64,000 nt of DNA, taken from the NCBI GenBank assembly GCA_037833965.1, contig AP031352.1, positions 18,580,501 through 18,644,500 on the forward strand, in the 5' to 3' direction. Source of the DNA: Marchantia polymorpha subsp. ruderalis (taxonomy: Eukaryota > Streptophyta > Marchantiopsida > Marchantiales > Marchantiaceae). The translations under genes and the position numbers were made by a program. The first letter of the stretch is position 1. The number at the start of each line of letters is the position of its first letter. Shown one piece after another: positions 1 through 13,131 of this stretch. The notes beneath the pieces were generated by a model. That model searched no databases. It worked only from the letters and a program-made list of their open reading frames with translations, and had not been told where the DNA came from.

Positions 1-278
1 GCCTCGCGATTCCTTAGCTGCATGTAGACAGGTAAGACACTGAGTTAAAAACGGATACAGGGGAAGGGAAGGAGGAAAACAGAGAGTACATCAACTCGGT
101 GATTCACACTTTGCCCAATGCGCGACTCAACATGCCATCTACGTATTGAGGAGGAAGAGTAATTTGAGTTGTTGGTCTCAACAGGCTGCTTGCCACCATA
201 CAGCATGTTCATATCCTCAGGCAAGAGTTGCCCATATAAGCATGCAGAAGTGGACGATGATCTGAAGGAGTAAGGGTC
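1..278. other. 3' flank of the TRM1-like gene
   Basis: This stretch lies downstream of the stop codon at 279-281 of the minus-strand TRM1 gene and probably holds its 3' untranslated region. I see no other gene in it. Confidence 0.4.
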
Positions 279-3200
279 TCACCACTTCGAACCTGTTCCG
301 TTGGACGTGGCTACCTGACGTGGTTGAGAAGAAGCATTCATGCTGCGGGCAAGTTCGATGCACTTATCCATGGGACAGTTCGTCTTCACGGCATTTGCAT
401 TCACATGAGATCGACTTGCTACGAAACCCTCCTGATGTTACCATAAATCAGTAAGAAATTCAGTTCCAGAACAATCTTGCACAAGTGGGTTTCACAATGC
501 CAACAACTGGCCGGACTGGTCACGGTTTTTTTTCTGGCCAACTTTGGAGGTTTGGATCTCGAACCTGTTGCAAGAGCTGGATGAAATCGTTGCGCCGAGG
601 AGTAGTTTGCAGCTTGCCTCTCTTGCCAACCTGAATACGGTAATGCAAAACATAATCAGAAGCCGGACAAGCTGTGTTAGAAGATTCTGAACTTATATCC
701 AGATGTTCACCATTAGACCTGTGATTAATTTCGATGGTTGCATTTGCACCTGAAGTCAGTTCTTATTTACCTCATGCATCTCGATGTAACCGGATGGCAG
801 ACCAGGCTGACTTTCGTCCACCATCACCTCCAAAAGCTGTTCCAAGATCCGCATGTCCGCTGGAGAGTCAGACCGCGATCTCTCCCCAAGTGCCTTGATC
901 CAGCCCCACTGACGTGCAAGTTCGATCATGCTCTTCACGTGCTCCGTCTCATGAAGAGGACCTAACCACAAAGGACCTGACACTACCAATGATCCTTTTG
1001 CCTGCTTCACCAGATGGCAGACGTACAAAAGTAAGATGCTGTGCAGCCGAAAGCATGCTACAAAAGCTTCATTTTCTCAAGCCTCTACAAGCACAGACGG
1101 CCGCACGCCATGTTGTGATGCGTAAGGAGAATTAGTAAGCTTTCACTGAACTACCTTCACGTGAGAGCACCGACACGCAATTTCCCCCAGATCCTCAAAC
1201 TGAATGTCCTGCGACTGTCCACACAGTTTGCAGTATACGATGAAACCATAATTTCTGCACACAAGTTCGATATCCCAGGTCAATTTTCTGGGGCTTCTTG
1301 ACGATAAAAGGAACTGGAAAGTTCAAGATTGTTCTTCAAGATGAGTTTGTCAATGAATCTCTCAACCGCCAAAGCTCCATAACTTCTACCTAGGTACGTC
1401 CAGGTTTGCTGGAGGGCTTTGAGGAAATACATCATGCATACCCAGAACAGCTTCCTGCCAACATCGAAACATTCTAATTTGGAGACAAGATGTACGAGTA
1501 AGCCGAACTAATCCACCGATAATGTGGTTGAGAGGCTCTTGTGAAATGGAATCCAGATGATGGATTCCATTTCTGGAGAAAGAAACATGGCGACGAGAGA
1601 AAGGCTTCGTAAAACTAGACAATGATTATAGGTCGAGCAATTCTCTGCAGCGAAGCTTTCAGTAAGGCATTGTGGCATAGGGCAGTCGCACTGGCCATGA
1701 ATGAACATGCAGACAGATGAACATTTGCAAAGGTTCATGCAATGCCTTGCCTATTTCTGAGCCATTTTCCTGGTTCGACACGCAGCATGGTTCTGAAGAC
1801 AGGACCGTGGTACGAGTAGTTCGAAAACACAGGAACAATTTTCATATTTCGCGTCGCAGCTTCGCGGACTGCGCCTCCGATCAACATTCGCAATCCGATT
1901 TCATTCGCATACGGCATTGGATTCACAAATCCTCCATAAGACGCCAGCGCACTGCACGGTAACCCAGTACACTCTTCAGTGCTCAACACATCCTTCAGGT
2001 AGACGAAGCCTTTTCTGCAATCTGGAGTTTCTAAAATTCTCGACAAGAATTCATATCTTCGATTGAGCAGTTTGATCTTCGTCTGTACCCAGAATGATTT
2101 CTTAAACGAATGATGTTAAAGCGCACTCTTTGCAACAGAAATCAGAGCATATGACTTTCACAAGGCTTTCGAAGGAATAGAACGAGGCTCTTACTTATGA
2201 GGACGATGACCACCAGCGGAGAAGCCGTCGGTGGAAGTCAGGTAAACCAGACCACCATGTTTGACTGCTGCCAGAGCTGGTCCCAGACAGAGAGTGTCGC
2301 TCCCGAAGGAATCCACATCTATCAGATCGTAGTATTCTCTGCGCACCGCACAGCCCAGGAGCAACTTATTTGCATCTTCCCCCGAAATCCTCCAGCGCTC
2401 AAGCTCTGCCTCTCGTGCCTGAGTAAAGTCCGTATGCCTTTGTCATGAGGTGCGAGAAATCATTCAAGGACCACCAGCATCACGCTCATGAGATTCTACC
2501 GAAGACAGTTTATAAGCGCCCCATTGTATACGAGACGAGTGCGACAAGTTGCACAGAACTGAGGAGCATTGTCCGAAACGATCAAAAGTGTCGTGAGTGC
2601 GCGCAAGACATAGATTCTCCTTTGATTGCTTGAAGCTCTGGTCGACACATGCTGCGACTGGTGGTTAGTTTTCAGTCGCCCGGGAAGGATGAAGTTGAGT
2701 TCTCCTGAGGTTCATGAATTCAGTGATAAACAGATTGTTTCAGACTGACAGGCATGAAATCGTGACAATTCATGATTTTTACAGCCTGCCTTGAATCATA
2801 AATCGTTTGAATTTGACATTCATTCGGGCAGTCTTGATGCTCAGTGTTGTCCAGAGACGAACTGAAATAGACCTGTGCAGAATTGAGCCTTACCTCGAAG
2901 TCCTCCGTTGCTGCTTTCTGTGCCTGGGATAAATTCAGAGCGAGAGTTTCCATGAGTTCGTTACAGGCATCATTCGCCCACACAAAATCGGCGCGCGCTT
3001 GCAGAAGGTAGCGCACAGAACGCACTCCGCAGCCACTCATCACGTCCAGTACACGTAACTGACCAGTCTGCTGGCGGTGAAGTGCCGCCAGCAGGATTCC
3101 TAAATCCCGAGCTAACGAGCTCTGTCGTCGATAAAATGCAGGTCCCACTTGGAAGGGTACTCCTCTCTCCTCTTGGGCAAGCATTCGAACTGGTGATAGA

Positions 3201-3292
3201 CATGGCGCAGACAATGCCATCGAGGAAAATCCACCGATTCCTCTGCAATGGACGACCATGGCTGGATGGCTATGGCCTGCTAGGAATGACAT
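279..3292 (-). CDS. tRNA (guanine-26-N2)-dimethyltransferase, TRM1 family
   Basis: Family known to methylate G26 of tRNAs to N2,N2-dimethylguanosine using S-adenosylmethionine. Seven exons were read on the minus strand: 3292-2894, 2418-2195, 1951-1751, 1254-1155, 1001-771, 630-565 and 431-279, giving 457 residues with consistent phases. Visible signatures: FYRRQSSLARDLG near residue 53, the SAM-binding loop DVMSGCGVRS at about 83-92, YYDLIDVDSFGSD at about 162-174, STDGFSAGGHRP, then YANEIGLRMLIGGAVREA. Exon 4 carries a likely zinc-binding set (YCKLCGQ and ACRCSH), followed by GPLWLGPLH. The C-terminus ends in VGKRGK and the SRSHVNANAVKTNCP motif typical of plant members. The ATG at 3292 is the first in frame; the hydrophobic, Ser-containing leader could be an organellar presequence, but an additional upstream exon cannot be excluded. 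Intron 3 has a GC donor. Sure of the family, less sure of the first residues. Confidence 0.9.
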
Positions 3293-4841
3293 TCAACCTT
3301 GCCTTACCCAGCCTCAAATCCTGACTGAGAAAAGTCAAGAAATGCAGTGGGAAGGAATCCAACACGGTGAAGCAGATTCATGCCGTAGTTTCAGATGTGA
3401 AGCTCATCTCTAAGTGCTTTACTGTCACTGTCGTCCCTACATCGAAAATGAATCCAGATTTGCAGTGCGTCTGTAGCCCAGCCCTGGCACGCGCTGTAGT
3501 TGAATTGTTCAACTTCTTGCTCGTCCACCCTTCTCGTATTGATCATCGCTCCGTAACACAGCATGGCTGCCCTCGTTAATGTGCTCTTTTAGGATTAAAT
3601 TATCCAGGCAGCCACTTCTCAGGCACAATATGGCGACTAACTTGATGTCAGGTAGATATCGCTTTCACCGTGTAGAGAGGCGTCATAATCGGAATAAGTC
3701 TCTATGAGTCTCTATCCTTCACATATCCTTTCCACCACACTTGATAGCTGTGCGACTCTAAGGATTTCTGTCGGTATCATTCAGCATTCAAATGATTTCT
3801 GGGCTTTCACAGAGCGTAGCTCGAGTGCGCAAGACATTTCCTCATCTAGCGGACCCGACGCTTCATTTCTACCCCAGTATGATAGTTGCGCTATTAAGAG
3901 ACGAATCCTCACTCGTACATGGTTCTGGTGCTAGTAAGAGTACTTCTTCCCTTGTGAGGTGTAAACTTCGAATTTTGAGCCCTAGTACGATATAACTTGA
4001 GTTGGACATCCTGAATTGTGATGAGGGTCGATGGTCTTGACTCTCGGCTTTCTTCGAGGAAACGTTTTTCACTTCAAGGATCATAAACGTCATGAAGGTG
4101 TTTCCAGTCAAGGAACCTGGAATTCTTGCACGTTCCCAGCTTTTGATTTTCCGACAACTCGCTTATTAGTCTCCTTCCTTTCACTATTCGTAGTTATACC
4201 ATGCAGCTTGGACGAAACTGACGATGAATTCAGAACAGAGAATTGATTCCATAATAAGTCCTGCATTAATGCATAACGTGCTGTGGAAAATCCCGCCTCA
4301 AACGACGATACGTCGACTCAATTCTGCACCTGACACAATTAACCTCTCGGACTCATCTCGTCAGCCGTAGATTTAAGTCAATCAGATTCACAAGTACAAG
4401 ATGTTCCACTATACACCAAAGATTTGGATCTCAAGATTCACCTCACTCAAATATAGCAGTCGATACAACAGATTCAGACCATGTGGAATATGCCCAACCA
4501 ATACCCCCAAACAATCCCGCGAGTTTGCGCACACATGGGCGAGTTTGATCACAAGAATCCGTGTTCTGTTCCATCCAGATGTGAAAAATCGTGTTTCCAA
4601 CCACACCACAAGGTTTGCTTGCCCAGCAAACTACTGCTCAAGTTAATCCACTTTGTATCCAATGTGGACCGAGACTAGCGATGTAAATTGGGCGGAATTA
4701 AAAAGATACTCTAGCAAGGAACTATGAAGAATTTGAGATCTTATTTCACTAACCCGAGCAAAATGCTTAAACTACAAGAGAATCAATGACTTACTACTGT
4801 ACAGAAAAAATTTAAGTCCACGTGGGCACTTACGAGCCTAC
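3293..4841. other. Intergenic, between TRM1 start and NUG2 stop
   Basis: It contains the TRM1 promoter and 5' leader side near 3300 and the NUG2 3' untranslated side near 4840. Only short unsupported frames are present, none with a recognisable motif or consistent splice signals. Confidence 0.5.
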
Positions 4842-7800
4842 CTACCTCTTACGTTTCTTCTTAGAGCCAGATTTTTTACCCTCGCTTTTCCGTTTCTCTG
4901 GATGTGGCAGAGATTTCGACTCGGAAACAGGCTTACTAACATCAGAATCGGCCCTTTTAGCCTCCTCGGTCTCAACTGTGACTGTCGGCTCTGCTGGAGC
5001 TAGAGCTGGAGCACTACTACCTCCCATTTCTGACTGTACACTCTTCAAAACATCTTCCCAGGTTACGTTCTCTTCGTCGTCGCTGTCCGCTTCCTTTTCA
5101 GCCTTCAATTCAGCGATGGCTGGTTTTTCATCTTCTCCCTCCGACTCGTCACCGTCACCCAAATCTTCGTCACTTCCGTAATCTTCTTCCACCTGATCAT
5201 GAATGAAGCAAAGTAGAAAAAAGGGTGGCATCAAGGACACATACGTTTTAGACAGATCATATCTTAATGGAATTAAGTGTTCAGCTGACACTAGGGGTAA
5301 CGAACATGTGACAGATCCAAACAAGAAGTAACGAACCTCCAGCGCTTGATTTGGCTCATCCTCAGCGTTGAAAAAGTCCTTTTGAACCGGCACCTTTCTT
5401 ATTTTCTGCTTCGAGACAACATCTAAAATAACGGCAGCGGCTTCTTTCTCCTCCTTTGGTAGATCTTCAGAATTGCCGGTTGTGATCTGCAACAAATTAC
5501 TTGGGATGTCCTTTGTTGGGGCCTCTTCCTCAGGTCTCTGTGGAGGGGGTGTGAAAAAAGGAATTCGACCTCTCTGCCAGTCGAATAGAACCATTTTAGC
5601 TGCAGTGTTCAAATCTGGTTCTCCACCCTGTGGTAACAGAACGACGAAATCTTTGTCAGTGCTCCCAACCCAACTTACGCGTCTTAAGGAGGTGATCTCC
5701 ACAACGTGCTTCGCAATTCGACCTATTGATCGACGACAGTATTCATAATGGCCCTGTAGGACAAGCTCGACCGATGTAGCTAGGAACTTCAAAATTTCAA
5801 CGTATCCATAAAGAGACAAACCTTGAGTAGCTTTCCCGTCACTTTGCACAGTTGGGTGAGGAAGTCTTCATCACTAGTCCTGGAAAATTATTCCAACATA
5901 ATCTAAGTCCAAACTTTCGTTATGAAACAATTACCTTGGTGAGATCGAAAGGGAAGATGGTCTTTGTGCAGCAAACAAAGACTGCGTCAGCGTACATTTC
6001 GGCTTCCACAACAAAAGTGAGATGCAATCCAAAGAGGATCGGTCTCACCGACACAATTACAACAATTCTCAATTTACTTCACTCTCCAAACGCTTGATTG
6101 TAGTTAAAATATAGGCGAAGTTTTAGACCAGATCGCTTACCACTCCTTCACTTTATAAGCTCGAACAAGATAGTCCTTCTTTACCCTCGACAAAACCTCG
6201 CCAATGTGCTCAGTTGCATCTGCCAGATTCCCAACACGCACCTATATCGAAAAGCAAAGCACACAAATCAAAGTCAGTTGAACCGAAGGCGTCGCTCTTC
6301 ACACCTCTCTTAGAATAGAGTCCACCAACTCTACGCGATGAGTACAACTTTACACGTCTGAATAAGAATGTAGGAAAATGTGCACCTGCCGACCGTGTCA
6401 TTCAATAACTTCTTTCCAAGTGGTCACGAAAGACTGAAAAGCCACTCACCACTCCCTTCAGTACTATGTCAGTCTCGTTGTCGTGGCTCTGGTAGACGAC
6501 TCCAGGGCAATCGATCAGAAAAATTTTCTTGGTAAGCGTAATGTACTGCCAGACTTTAGTTTCTCCAGGAATCGGTGCCACTTTGCAGACCTGAAAACAT
6601 GAAAGTTCATCATGGTGTGAATAAAGAAGTCGCATGCAGTTTCATCACATCCTACTGATACTTACTTCGTAAATGGCCTCTACAGCATTCACAACTCAGG
6701 TACACCGTGAATAGTGAGAGTTCTTGAAGAGAAGAAACTTACGGCCTTGGTGCGAAGTGTATTGATCACTGAGGACTTGCCTACATTCGGATATCCAACA
6801 AATCCAACAGAGATGGCCTGCTTATCAGTTTTGAGGTGAGATAGTTGCCTCAAAAGAGATAGAAGAGAACCCTGCGAATGACAGAATATTATAAACTTGG
6901 GTGAGATTTCATGTGTCTTAACATTTCAAGAGTGACAATACAAATTCACGTGCCTGTCAGGACATCTAACCCCAGGATCAAAACCCAAGATGTATTATTC
7001 TGAGATGAAATTTGATCATTCTAAAGTCTGAGAGATAATTACCTTTCCAAACGGGTTCGTGACGCTGGCGTGGAATGCGAGAGTAGGAAATTCACGGGAA
7101 AGTGTGTGGAGCCATCCTTTCGTCACCCATGATGGGACTAAATCGCACTGACAGCAAAACACTATTGTCAATAGCAATCGAACGCCTGTACCAAGCACCT
7201 TCAAAACCTCGCACTCAGTGGATGACCGCCAATCACGCTAATAAGTACTGAGCTAAGTAAAGAAGCCGTAAATTTCAGCGATAACATTCAGCAATATACT
7301 AGTTCAACACGGTTTCATTGGTTCCTTTAAACCAACCTTGTTCAGTAAAAAGATGAGATGCTTATGTTTGCAGTTCGTTTTCAGATGTTTCTCCAAATGA
7401 CGGCATCTGGTTCCTTCTGGATCTCGGGCGTCCAGTACCTGATAAATAGATAATTACAAGCAACATGTGGCATATCCAGAGTTTTGTAAGAACAATGCAA
7501 CACAATCTTGGTAACACATACTCAGAGCAAGTAATGCTGCATAAAAGCACGTAAAACTGAAAGTTCAGTCAATTGGTGCTCGCGCACAACACTGTCAAGG
7601 ATCATTCCTATAGGTACAATGATGATGTTTGGGAACTTACCTCCACAACAACGTCAGAGGAATCTATCACTTTGTAAAGCTCTCCCCATATTCGTTTACT
7701 CTGTCCCTTGTCAAACATACTATGTCGGGCAGCATCGCGAAGCCCATCAGTATCCTCACCGCCCAGAATCATTCCAGTTCCACCACCTTTGGTAAATGCA

Positions 7801-8856
7801 TCTGGAGGAAAAAGAGTCGGTCAAGGCATGAAATTAGCTTCCTAGAGAACGTGAAGCACGGAAGATTTGAGATCAGGTGACAACATGACAGAACATTGAA
7901 AATGCTAACGAAGGATTAGCTTTTTAAACATACAGAACATATTCCATATGCTCGATTATACCTTGCCCAGCATCGACCTTTTCGACAAGTCCAGCATAGT
8001 CGTCGACAGCAAGCTTTGGGCGTCGTCTTTTCTTCTTAGGTCCGAAAGTGTCTTCAAATTTCTCTGTATCCAAGAGGTGAACTCTAGATTGCTGTACGCA
8101 CAAAAGGGTGGCGTTAACTACTCCATCGCTCTCATCGCAACCTAGTATGAATAATGATCCCAGACTTCGCGAGCAAACGTAAATGGAGCAAGGAGAGTAG
8201 GACAGCGAATCTAAATCTAAGCAAATTCCTTGAATAATTGTCAGCAATTTTTTCTTCATGCTCGTCGTATCTTCAACTGACCTTCTGGCTATCAGTGAGC
8301 AATGAAAGAGGCAATTTCTTATCCTTCAATATAACAGTGTACGAATCAGATACACGTGTTCGCATCTCTTCCCTGAACGTATCCAACTCCTTCTGCCCAA
8401 TAACTCGGGTGTTGCCTGATCCATGAGAGAACATTGCAGGAGTGAGGATAGACTCATGCGTGGTGCTATGTGGTAGTTGCCCATGCCTCAAAAGCATCAC
8501 TGAATTCATAAGAGAATGCCCGCCCATCTGCAGCTCAGTGTAGGGGCCTAATTGTTGCGCCCATAATCGCATCCCGATATCACAGCACATTTGCGAAAGA
8601 TTGAATTAGAGGGACCACGTAACATACCGAACCATCGCCGATCTGGCTGGATACGTGTGGAAGGAAGCGCATTCGATTGATACTCCTGATACAATTTCGT
8701 TCCCTTTTTATCACGAACGGGACGGTTCTTGTACATGTGCAGCCTGCGCACGGTGGCAGCGCTTCGAGTGCCTGGTTTATTATCTCTGTTCCCTTCATCG
8801 AGTGAATGTTTTGGTTTTCCCTTGACCTCCGGTCCCTTGGTCTTCTTTTTTCCCAT
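4842..8856 (-). CDS. NUG2: Nuclear/nucleolar GTPase 2 (NOG2/NUG2/GNL2 family)
   Basis: Circularly permuted YlqF/YawG-type GTPase that in other eukaryotes acts in late 60S pre-ribosome maturation in the nucleolus and nucleoplasm. Twelve exons: 8856-8628, 8415-8282, 8091-7962, 7801-7641, 7438-7337, 7147-7043, 6871-6743, 6590-6450, 6241-6141, 5879-5822, 5627-5337 and 5192-4842, summing to 643 residues. The N-terminus has the family NGP1NT signature ([37 protein letters not shown]). G motifs come in the permuted order: G4 NKCD at 251-254 (split by intron 5), G1 GYPNVGKS at 313-320, G2 PGET near 338 and G3 DCPG at 357-360. The C-terminus is acidic ([20 protein letters not shown]) and ends in a Lys/Arg-rich nuclear-localisation-like tail ([11 protein letters not shown]). 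The tail makes it longer than the plant orthologues of roughly 530 residues that I recall. A telo-box lies upstream, as expected for ribosome-biogenesis genes. Confidence 0.95.
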
Positions 8857-9238
8857 TTTGGTCCTTCTTTCCTCAAGATGTTGATAAAAAATTCACCTGA
8901 ATAGCTGCTGCACGAGACTAATTCTCTAGTCTAAGACTTCCCCACTCACGCCCTCAATTTCAGCGAGTCGGGAAGCAATCATCCAATGCTACAGCAATCC
9001 TCACGCCTCCACCATGGACCAAATTCTTCGAAGGCGACTCAACGCAGACGCTTGGTCGCCTCGTACCATCAACACCTATCCCATTTGCAAGATTAAGGGG
9101 AAATCTGCAACACTCGTGCACGCCTCGCAAGCTCTGCTCAGGCGAAGAGAGCGTGATGTGCCAAAGTCCTCTGTTTGATATGTCTCTCGCAGAATCTAAC
9201 CTAAACCCTTGACAGAAACGAGCAGAACTGACGTCCAT

Positions 9239-9253
9239 AAACCCTAACCCTAA
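9239..9253. promoter_or_regulatory. Telo-box (double AAACCCTAA-type motif)
   Basis: The plus strand reads AAACCCTAACCCTAA here, about 380 bases upstream of the NUG2 start codon, with a degenerate AAACCCTT at 9203-9210. Telo-boxes are established promoter elements of plant ribosomal-protein and ribosome-biogenesis genes, so this is probably part of the NUG2 promoter. Two telomere-type units alone do not indicate a telomere. Confidence 0.6.
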
Positions 9254-11660
9254 CGCAACACGGGTTTGCGTCATACTTTCCAGGCCATTCACTGCTTATT
9301 GCCGCAAAGTTTCAATCTCCTTCACACATATGGTCACGGATCAAAGCCTTATACGGGACATCACCGTCCGCAATTCCTCGCTCTAGAACTCTGCGGCATG
9401 ATGATGCGATGCGTATCCGATCATTCCGATGCAATCTCTCTCGACAATATCGGTATCAAAAAATACAGAGGTTACATGGCGTCACTGTTATTCGGCTATG
9501 GTTGTTCCCTACGCACTCACCCCCCGCACCTATCTCATCCGATTGGGCAGATTTTTTGTCTCCAGGCCCTGCATGTCGACGAATGTTCCGCCTTGGCTAT
9601 GGATTGAGCACCGCGATTTCCCACATGAATTACGGGAGTCTGAAATACTTCTTTTTCTTCGACTTGCAATATTTGTATTCGCAATTGACAGACTCGAGCG
9701 AATTTGGTGAGAAGTCAAATCAGTAAGCTGGTGCATTGTTAGCGTTCACAGCTGAGCATTAACATCCTTCCTCTCACAGGATTTCTCCGCATCCCGAGCA
9801 GTGAGAAAGCAGCTGGCTAGGGTACTTCTGCGTCTGCGTCAGGTCGAAGAATGAAGAAGTTGCTCAAAGGACGCAGAGAGCGGACAAGTAGCTCGAAAGC
9901 TCTAAATTCCGAAGCTGGAAACCATTTATCTCATTATTGAGGCAAGTCGTGCGTCGATGAGACGCAGTATATACTCGCTGATGAATGCTAGTCTGTACCT
10001 TTCATCTGGTGTGAGACCTTACGTGCTCAATTCGATCTGAGAAAGTATTCCAAGACTTTGACCGAAGTAACCATCGAATGAACGTCCTAATCGTTTCACG
10101 TGCACTTTGTTCTGTTGTCAATTCGTTGTATGCGGTTCACGCGGTGCTATAAGCTCGAACATTTCGTCGAATTCATCAAGATGACTTCTTTGAATTAAGG
10201 TGCAATCTGACGAGAATCGTTTGAAACGACATAAAATTTGTTGCGAACGGGTCTGTGGAGAAGGAACAGCTCAAGAACGAGTTTGTCGGGACTAAAATAG
10301 TTTGTCCGGAAACTTAGCTCGCTTTATGTTTGGCTACTATAACCCATATTCATAGACTTTGGTCTGGCAGAGGAGACGTGCACCTCAAATGAAAATCACC
10401 CATTATATGAAATGTCGATGAAAATCAACGAAGGCTGGCGCTGAAAACCATTTTCAGCGATCCCGATAAGATTCCCTGAACCTACCGTCAACGAACACAA
10501 TTGACAGTACTCCGTTGTTAAAGATCATGTTAAACGCTGCCCAGGAGTACTTCGAAGATACATGTCACTGGACTGTAATTGCGAAGTGGGTAGATTGTAA
10601 GTGGGTCTGTTTCCCAGCTATACCTCTGCACATGTTTTCCCCCCATGCTAGCACGTGGTGTCAAGAAGACGGTGCCCGGACTATTTCCTTCCGGCCTTAT
10701 GCTCTACAGTTGTGAGCATTGAAATTTGCATCGACAGATTCCAACCAGACATTCCTTGCTCTACTCATCTCACGCCAGAATGCTTTGGTTCCGAAAAGGT
10801 CAAGGTTTTTATATCAGAGCTTAAAATTGTGATCGACTTCATGGATGTGTGCCAACTTACGTGTCTGCTTTAATGGAGCTGTTTCAGAAGACTGAGACAT
10901 AGCGACGGCTTTGAAGCTTTTGATAGCCTCACCTCACTCCGACATGTCTTACAGTTGACCTCCGCAGCGATTCAGAAGCACAGATTCTGATCCGATCAAT
11001 TCTTAGTGACGCATCTTACGAGCATCTTACCTGTGGGACGGAGGGGGTTCCGGAGATGAACGAACATCTATGTCTATCACAGTCAAGGTTTGCTTGCGCT
11101 AGCGGCTCCCTCGCCGAGAATCCAAACCCCTCGAGAATTCGGCCTCATGCGAAATTCAATAGTATCGAGTTTGATGTTCGCTTAGCGAATTCCGCAAATC
11201 AATCTTGCGAATAAAACGCAGATGATTCAACAGATGGGTACAAACTGATCCCGAGATCAATGATAGAGACTCTGAGAAAGTCCAAGTGGAAAATCAGCAC
11301 GTCATATCTTCATCGGCATCTGTCCACGCTCTGGATCAGACTCGCCATCGATTTCTGTTGCACTCACGATTCCATCGCTTCCTGTTCAGAACACCACTTC
11401 GCAGTGTACCGAAGAGTCCGGATACGAGTGTTATTATGACAGTGCACGGTGCATCAACCTCACACACTGCCACGTCAGCCGAGCTCAACTCACCACATGG
11501 GAGCAGATGGTTACAGCTCAGGTAGTGTTTGAGGCAGAAGAAACTCTGCCACCGCCGTGTTGGATAAATGGCGGCATTCCATGTCACCTGAAAGCGAAGC
11601 TGACGTCGACAAGCCGGGGACCATCGCTTACCGCACTATAGTCGAGAATCTGTGATTAGT

Positions 11661-12152
11661 CTAACACTTGCCTCGCCAGATGAGTAGGCGAACGGCTGAG
11701 ATCGAATGAAATCTGGAAAGCACGCAGGTAGTTACCGTGGTGAAGTGAGAATGGGCTGACGGTTGAAGTGGAGGAGTAAAAAGTAGGCCTTTTCTATCGG
11801 GCTTACGTGGCACCGGAGCTGGCTCAGGCGCTGTGTTGTTCGATGGGCGGGGAGCGCCTCTTCCTTCCTTCCTTCGTTCCTTCCCTCCTTCAGATGGCGC
11901 CCCTGTTTCTCGCCCTTTCTCATTCGGCAAATTCATCGATCTCGTCCGAAAATTGGGCTCCGACTCTTCCTTCTGAGCTCTGTCAGAAGCGCGTTCGCCA
12001 TCGCCTCCTTCGGCAAGAACACTTCCGATGTCCACTCGGTCCTCGTCGGAAGCTTCGTAATGTTTGCGTTGAGCCCAGGGCCCTCTTCTAAAGGCCATTC
12101 GAAATGGGAGATGGTAGACCGTGTCGATAGGATTCCATATGTTTCTTGACAT
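11661..12152 (-). CDS. Unrecognised charged open frame, doubtful
   Basis: A frame with a genuine ATG at 12152 (a second ATG gives MAFRRGPWAQRKHYEASDED) encodes about 115 residues rich in Glu, Arg, Gly and Pro before a possible splice donor (C|GTAAGC) at about 11806-11811. The composition suggests a disordered protein and the pyrimidine-rich plus strand at 11866-11890 may simply create the Glu/Lys/Arg runs. No family recognised and no second exon found; it may be chance. Confidence 0.2.
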   Translation of the reverse strand: MSRNIWNPIDTVYHLPFRMAFRRGPWAQRKHYEASDEDRVDIGSVLAEGGDGERASDRAQKEESEPNFRTRSMNLPNEKGRETGAPSEGGKERRKEGRGAPRPSNNTAPEPAPVPRKPDRKGLLFTPPLQPSAHSHFTTVTTCVLSRFHSISAVRLLIWRGKC

Positions 12153-13131
12153 GTGGAAGACTTATTTCTCGTTGGGACGTGGTGAGATTGCGGATGCCTG
12201 GAGAATTTCATTTATGGCAGATCAAGGCGGTTTTGTTCCTCGATGCCCGATACTGGACAAGATTCCTAAAGTCGGGAGAACTGAAAGGCTTCGTTCAAAT
12301 AGTTAGGTTCGAAAGTGAAACGGCGATCAAAGTTGCAACAATGTCGGAATGAAGATGCACTTGACGAAAAGCGTTTACCGAGAGGAACCTCGCTCTGAAG
12401 AATTCCTCAGAAACTTTTTCAAATCTGGATTGTGCATCCGATTCGAGTATGAGCAACTGGTGCCAGTTGTCCAATTAAGCGTTATATGCTTTCGCGGGAT
12501 ATGAACGCTCTTCAAAGAGCCGCAGATGAGCAAAGCTGTTTATGTGCTGGACTGCAAGCATTCTCACAATGACACAGCAGCCCTAGCATCATTTGAGTTT
12601 CAGGAGGTATTTCCGTGAAGTCGAGTCGATTTTCGGAGATTTCTTGAGTGAATCTTAAGATATTTCTCTCCCCGGAGAGCTTGGGAGAATCTCCTTGATC
12701 ATGCGTGAGGCATGCGTTTACTGCCACAGTGATAGAAAGGTTGTGAACTGAGGGGTTGACATGTTCCGTAGGCGTCTCAACGGAGTTGAAGGTGCTATTT
12801 CAAATTCTGTTCCTCACGTGTTTGAAATTAAGCTCTTCACTACGTGATGATCTTACACGCGTGTGTTATTTAAATGATTGGTGTTCGTATTCAGGGGTTT
12901 ATGCGATGGATGAGTCGTGTGCACTTCATCAAGAGTATGGCTCCACAGGAACATATTACATGCTCAACTGAGACATCGGTCTTGAATGTATGCTACTACA
13001 TCTCGATTGCTCTCTCAGGGTGCTAGCAAACATGTACATAGCACGCATGGTCCCACAACTGTGGCCATGCAAACTCCACAGCATCGTTCTTACGTTTACG
13101 ACTGGTTGCTAACATCCGGAGACAGTGACAT

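Larger units (their letters stand above)
8857..13131. other. Long intergenic region between divergent NUG2 and SMP-C2 genes
   Basis: Both flanking genes point away from this 4.3-kb region, so it should hold both promoters; the telo-box is at 9239. Base composition is mixed. Overlapping short frames at 9266-9730 and 11286-11590 show no recognisable motifs. The only frame noted separately is the charged one at 11661-12152. Confidence 0.5.

Noticed and set aside
9239..9253. Telomere or interstitial telomere
   Set aside because: Only two units are present; a promoter telo-box explains it better.
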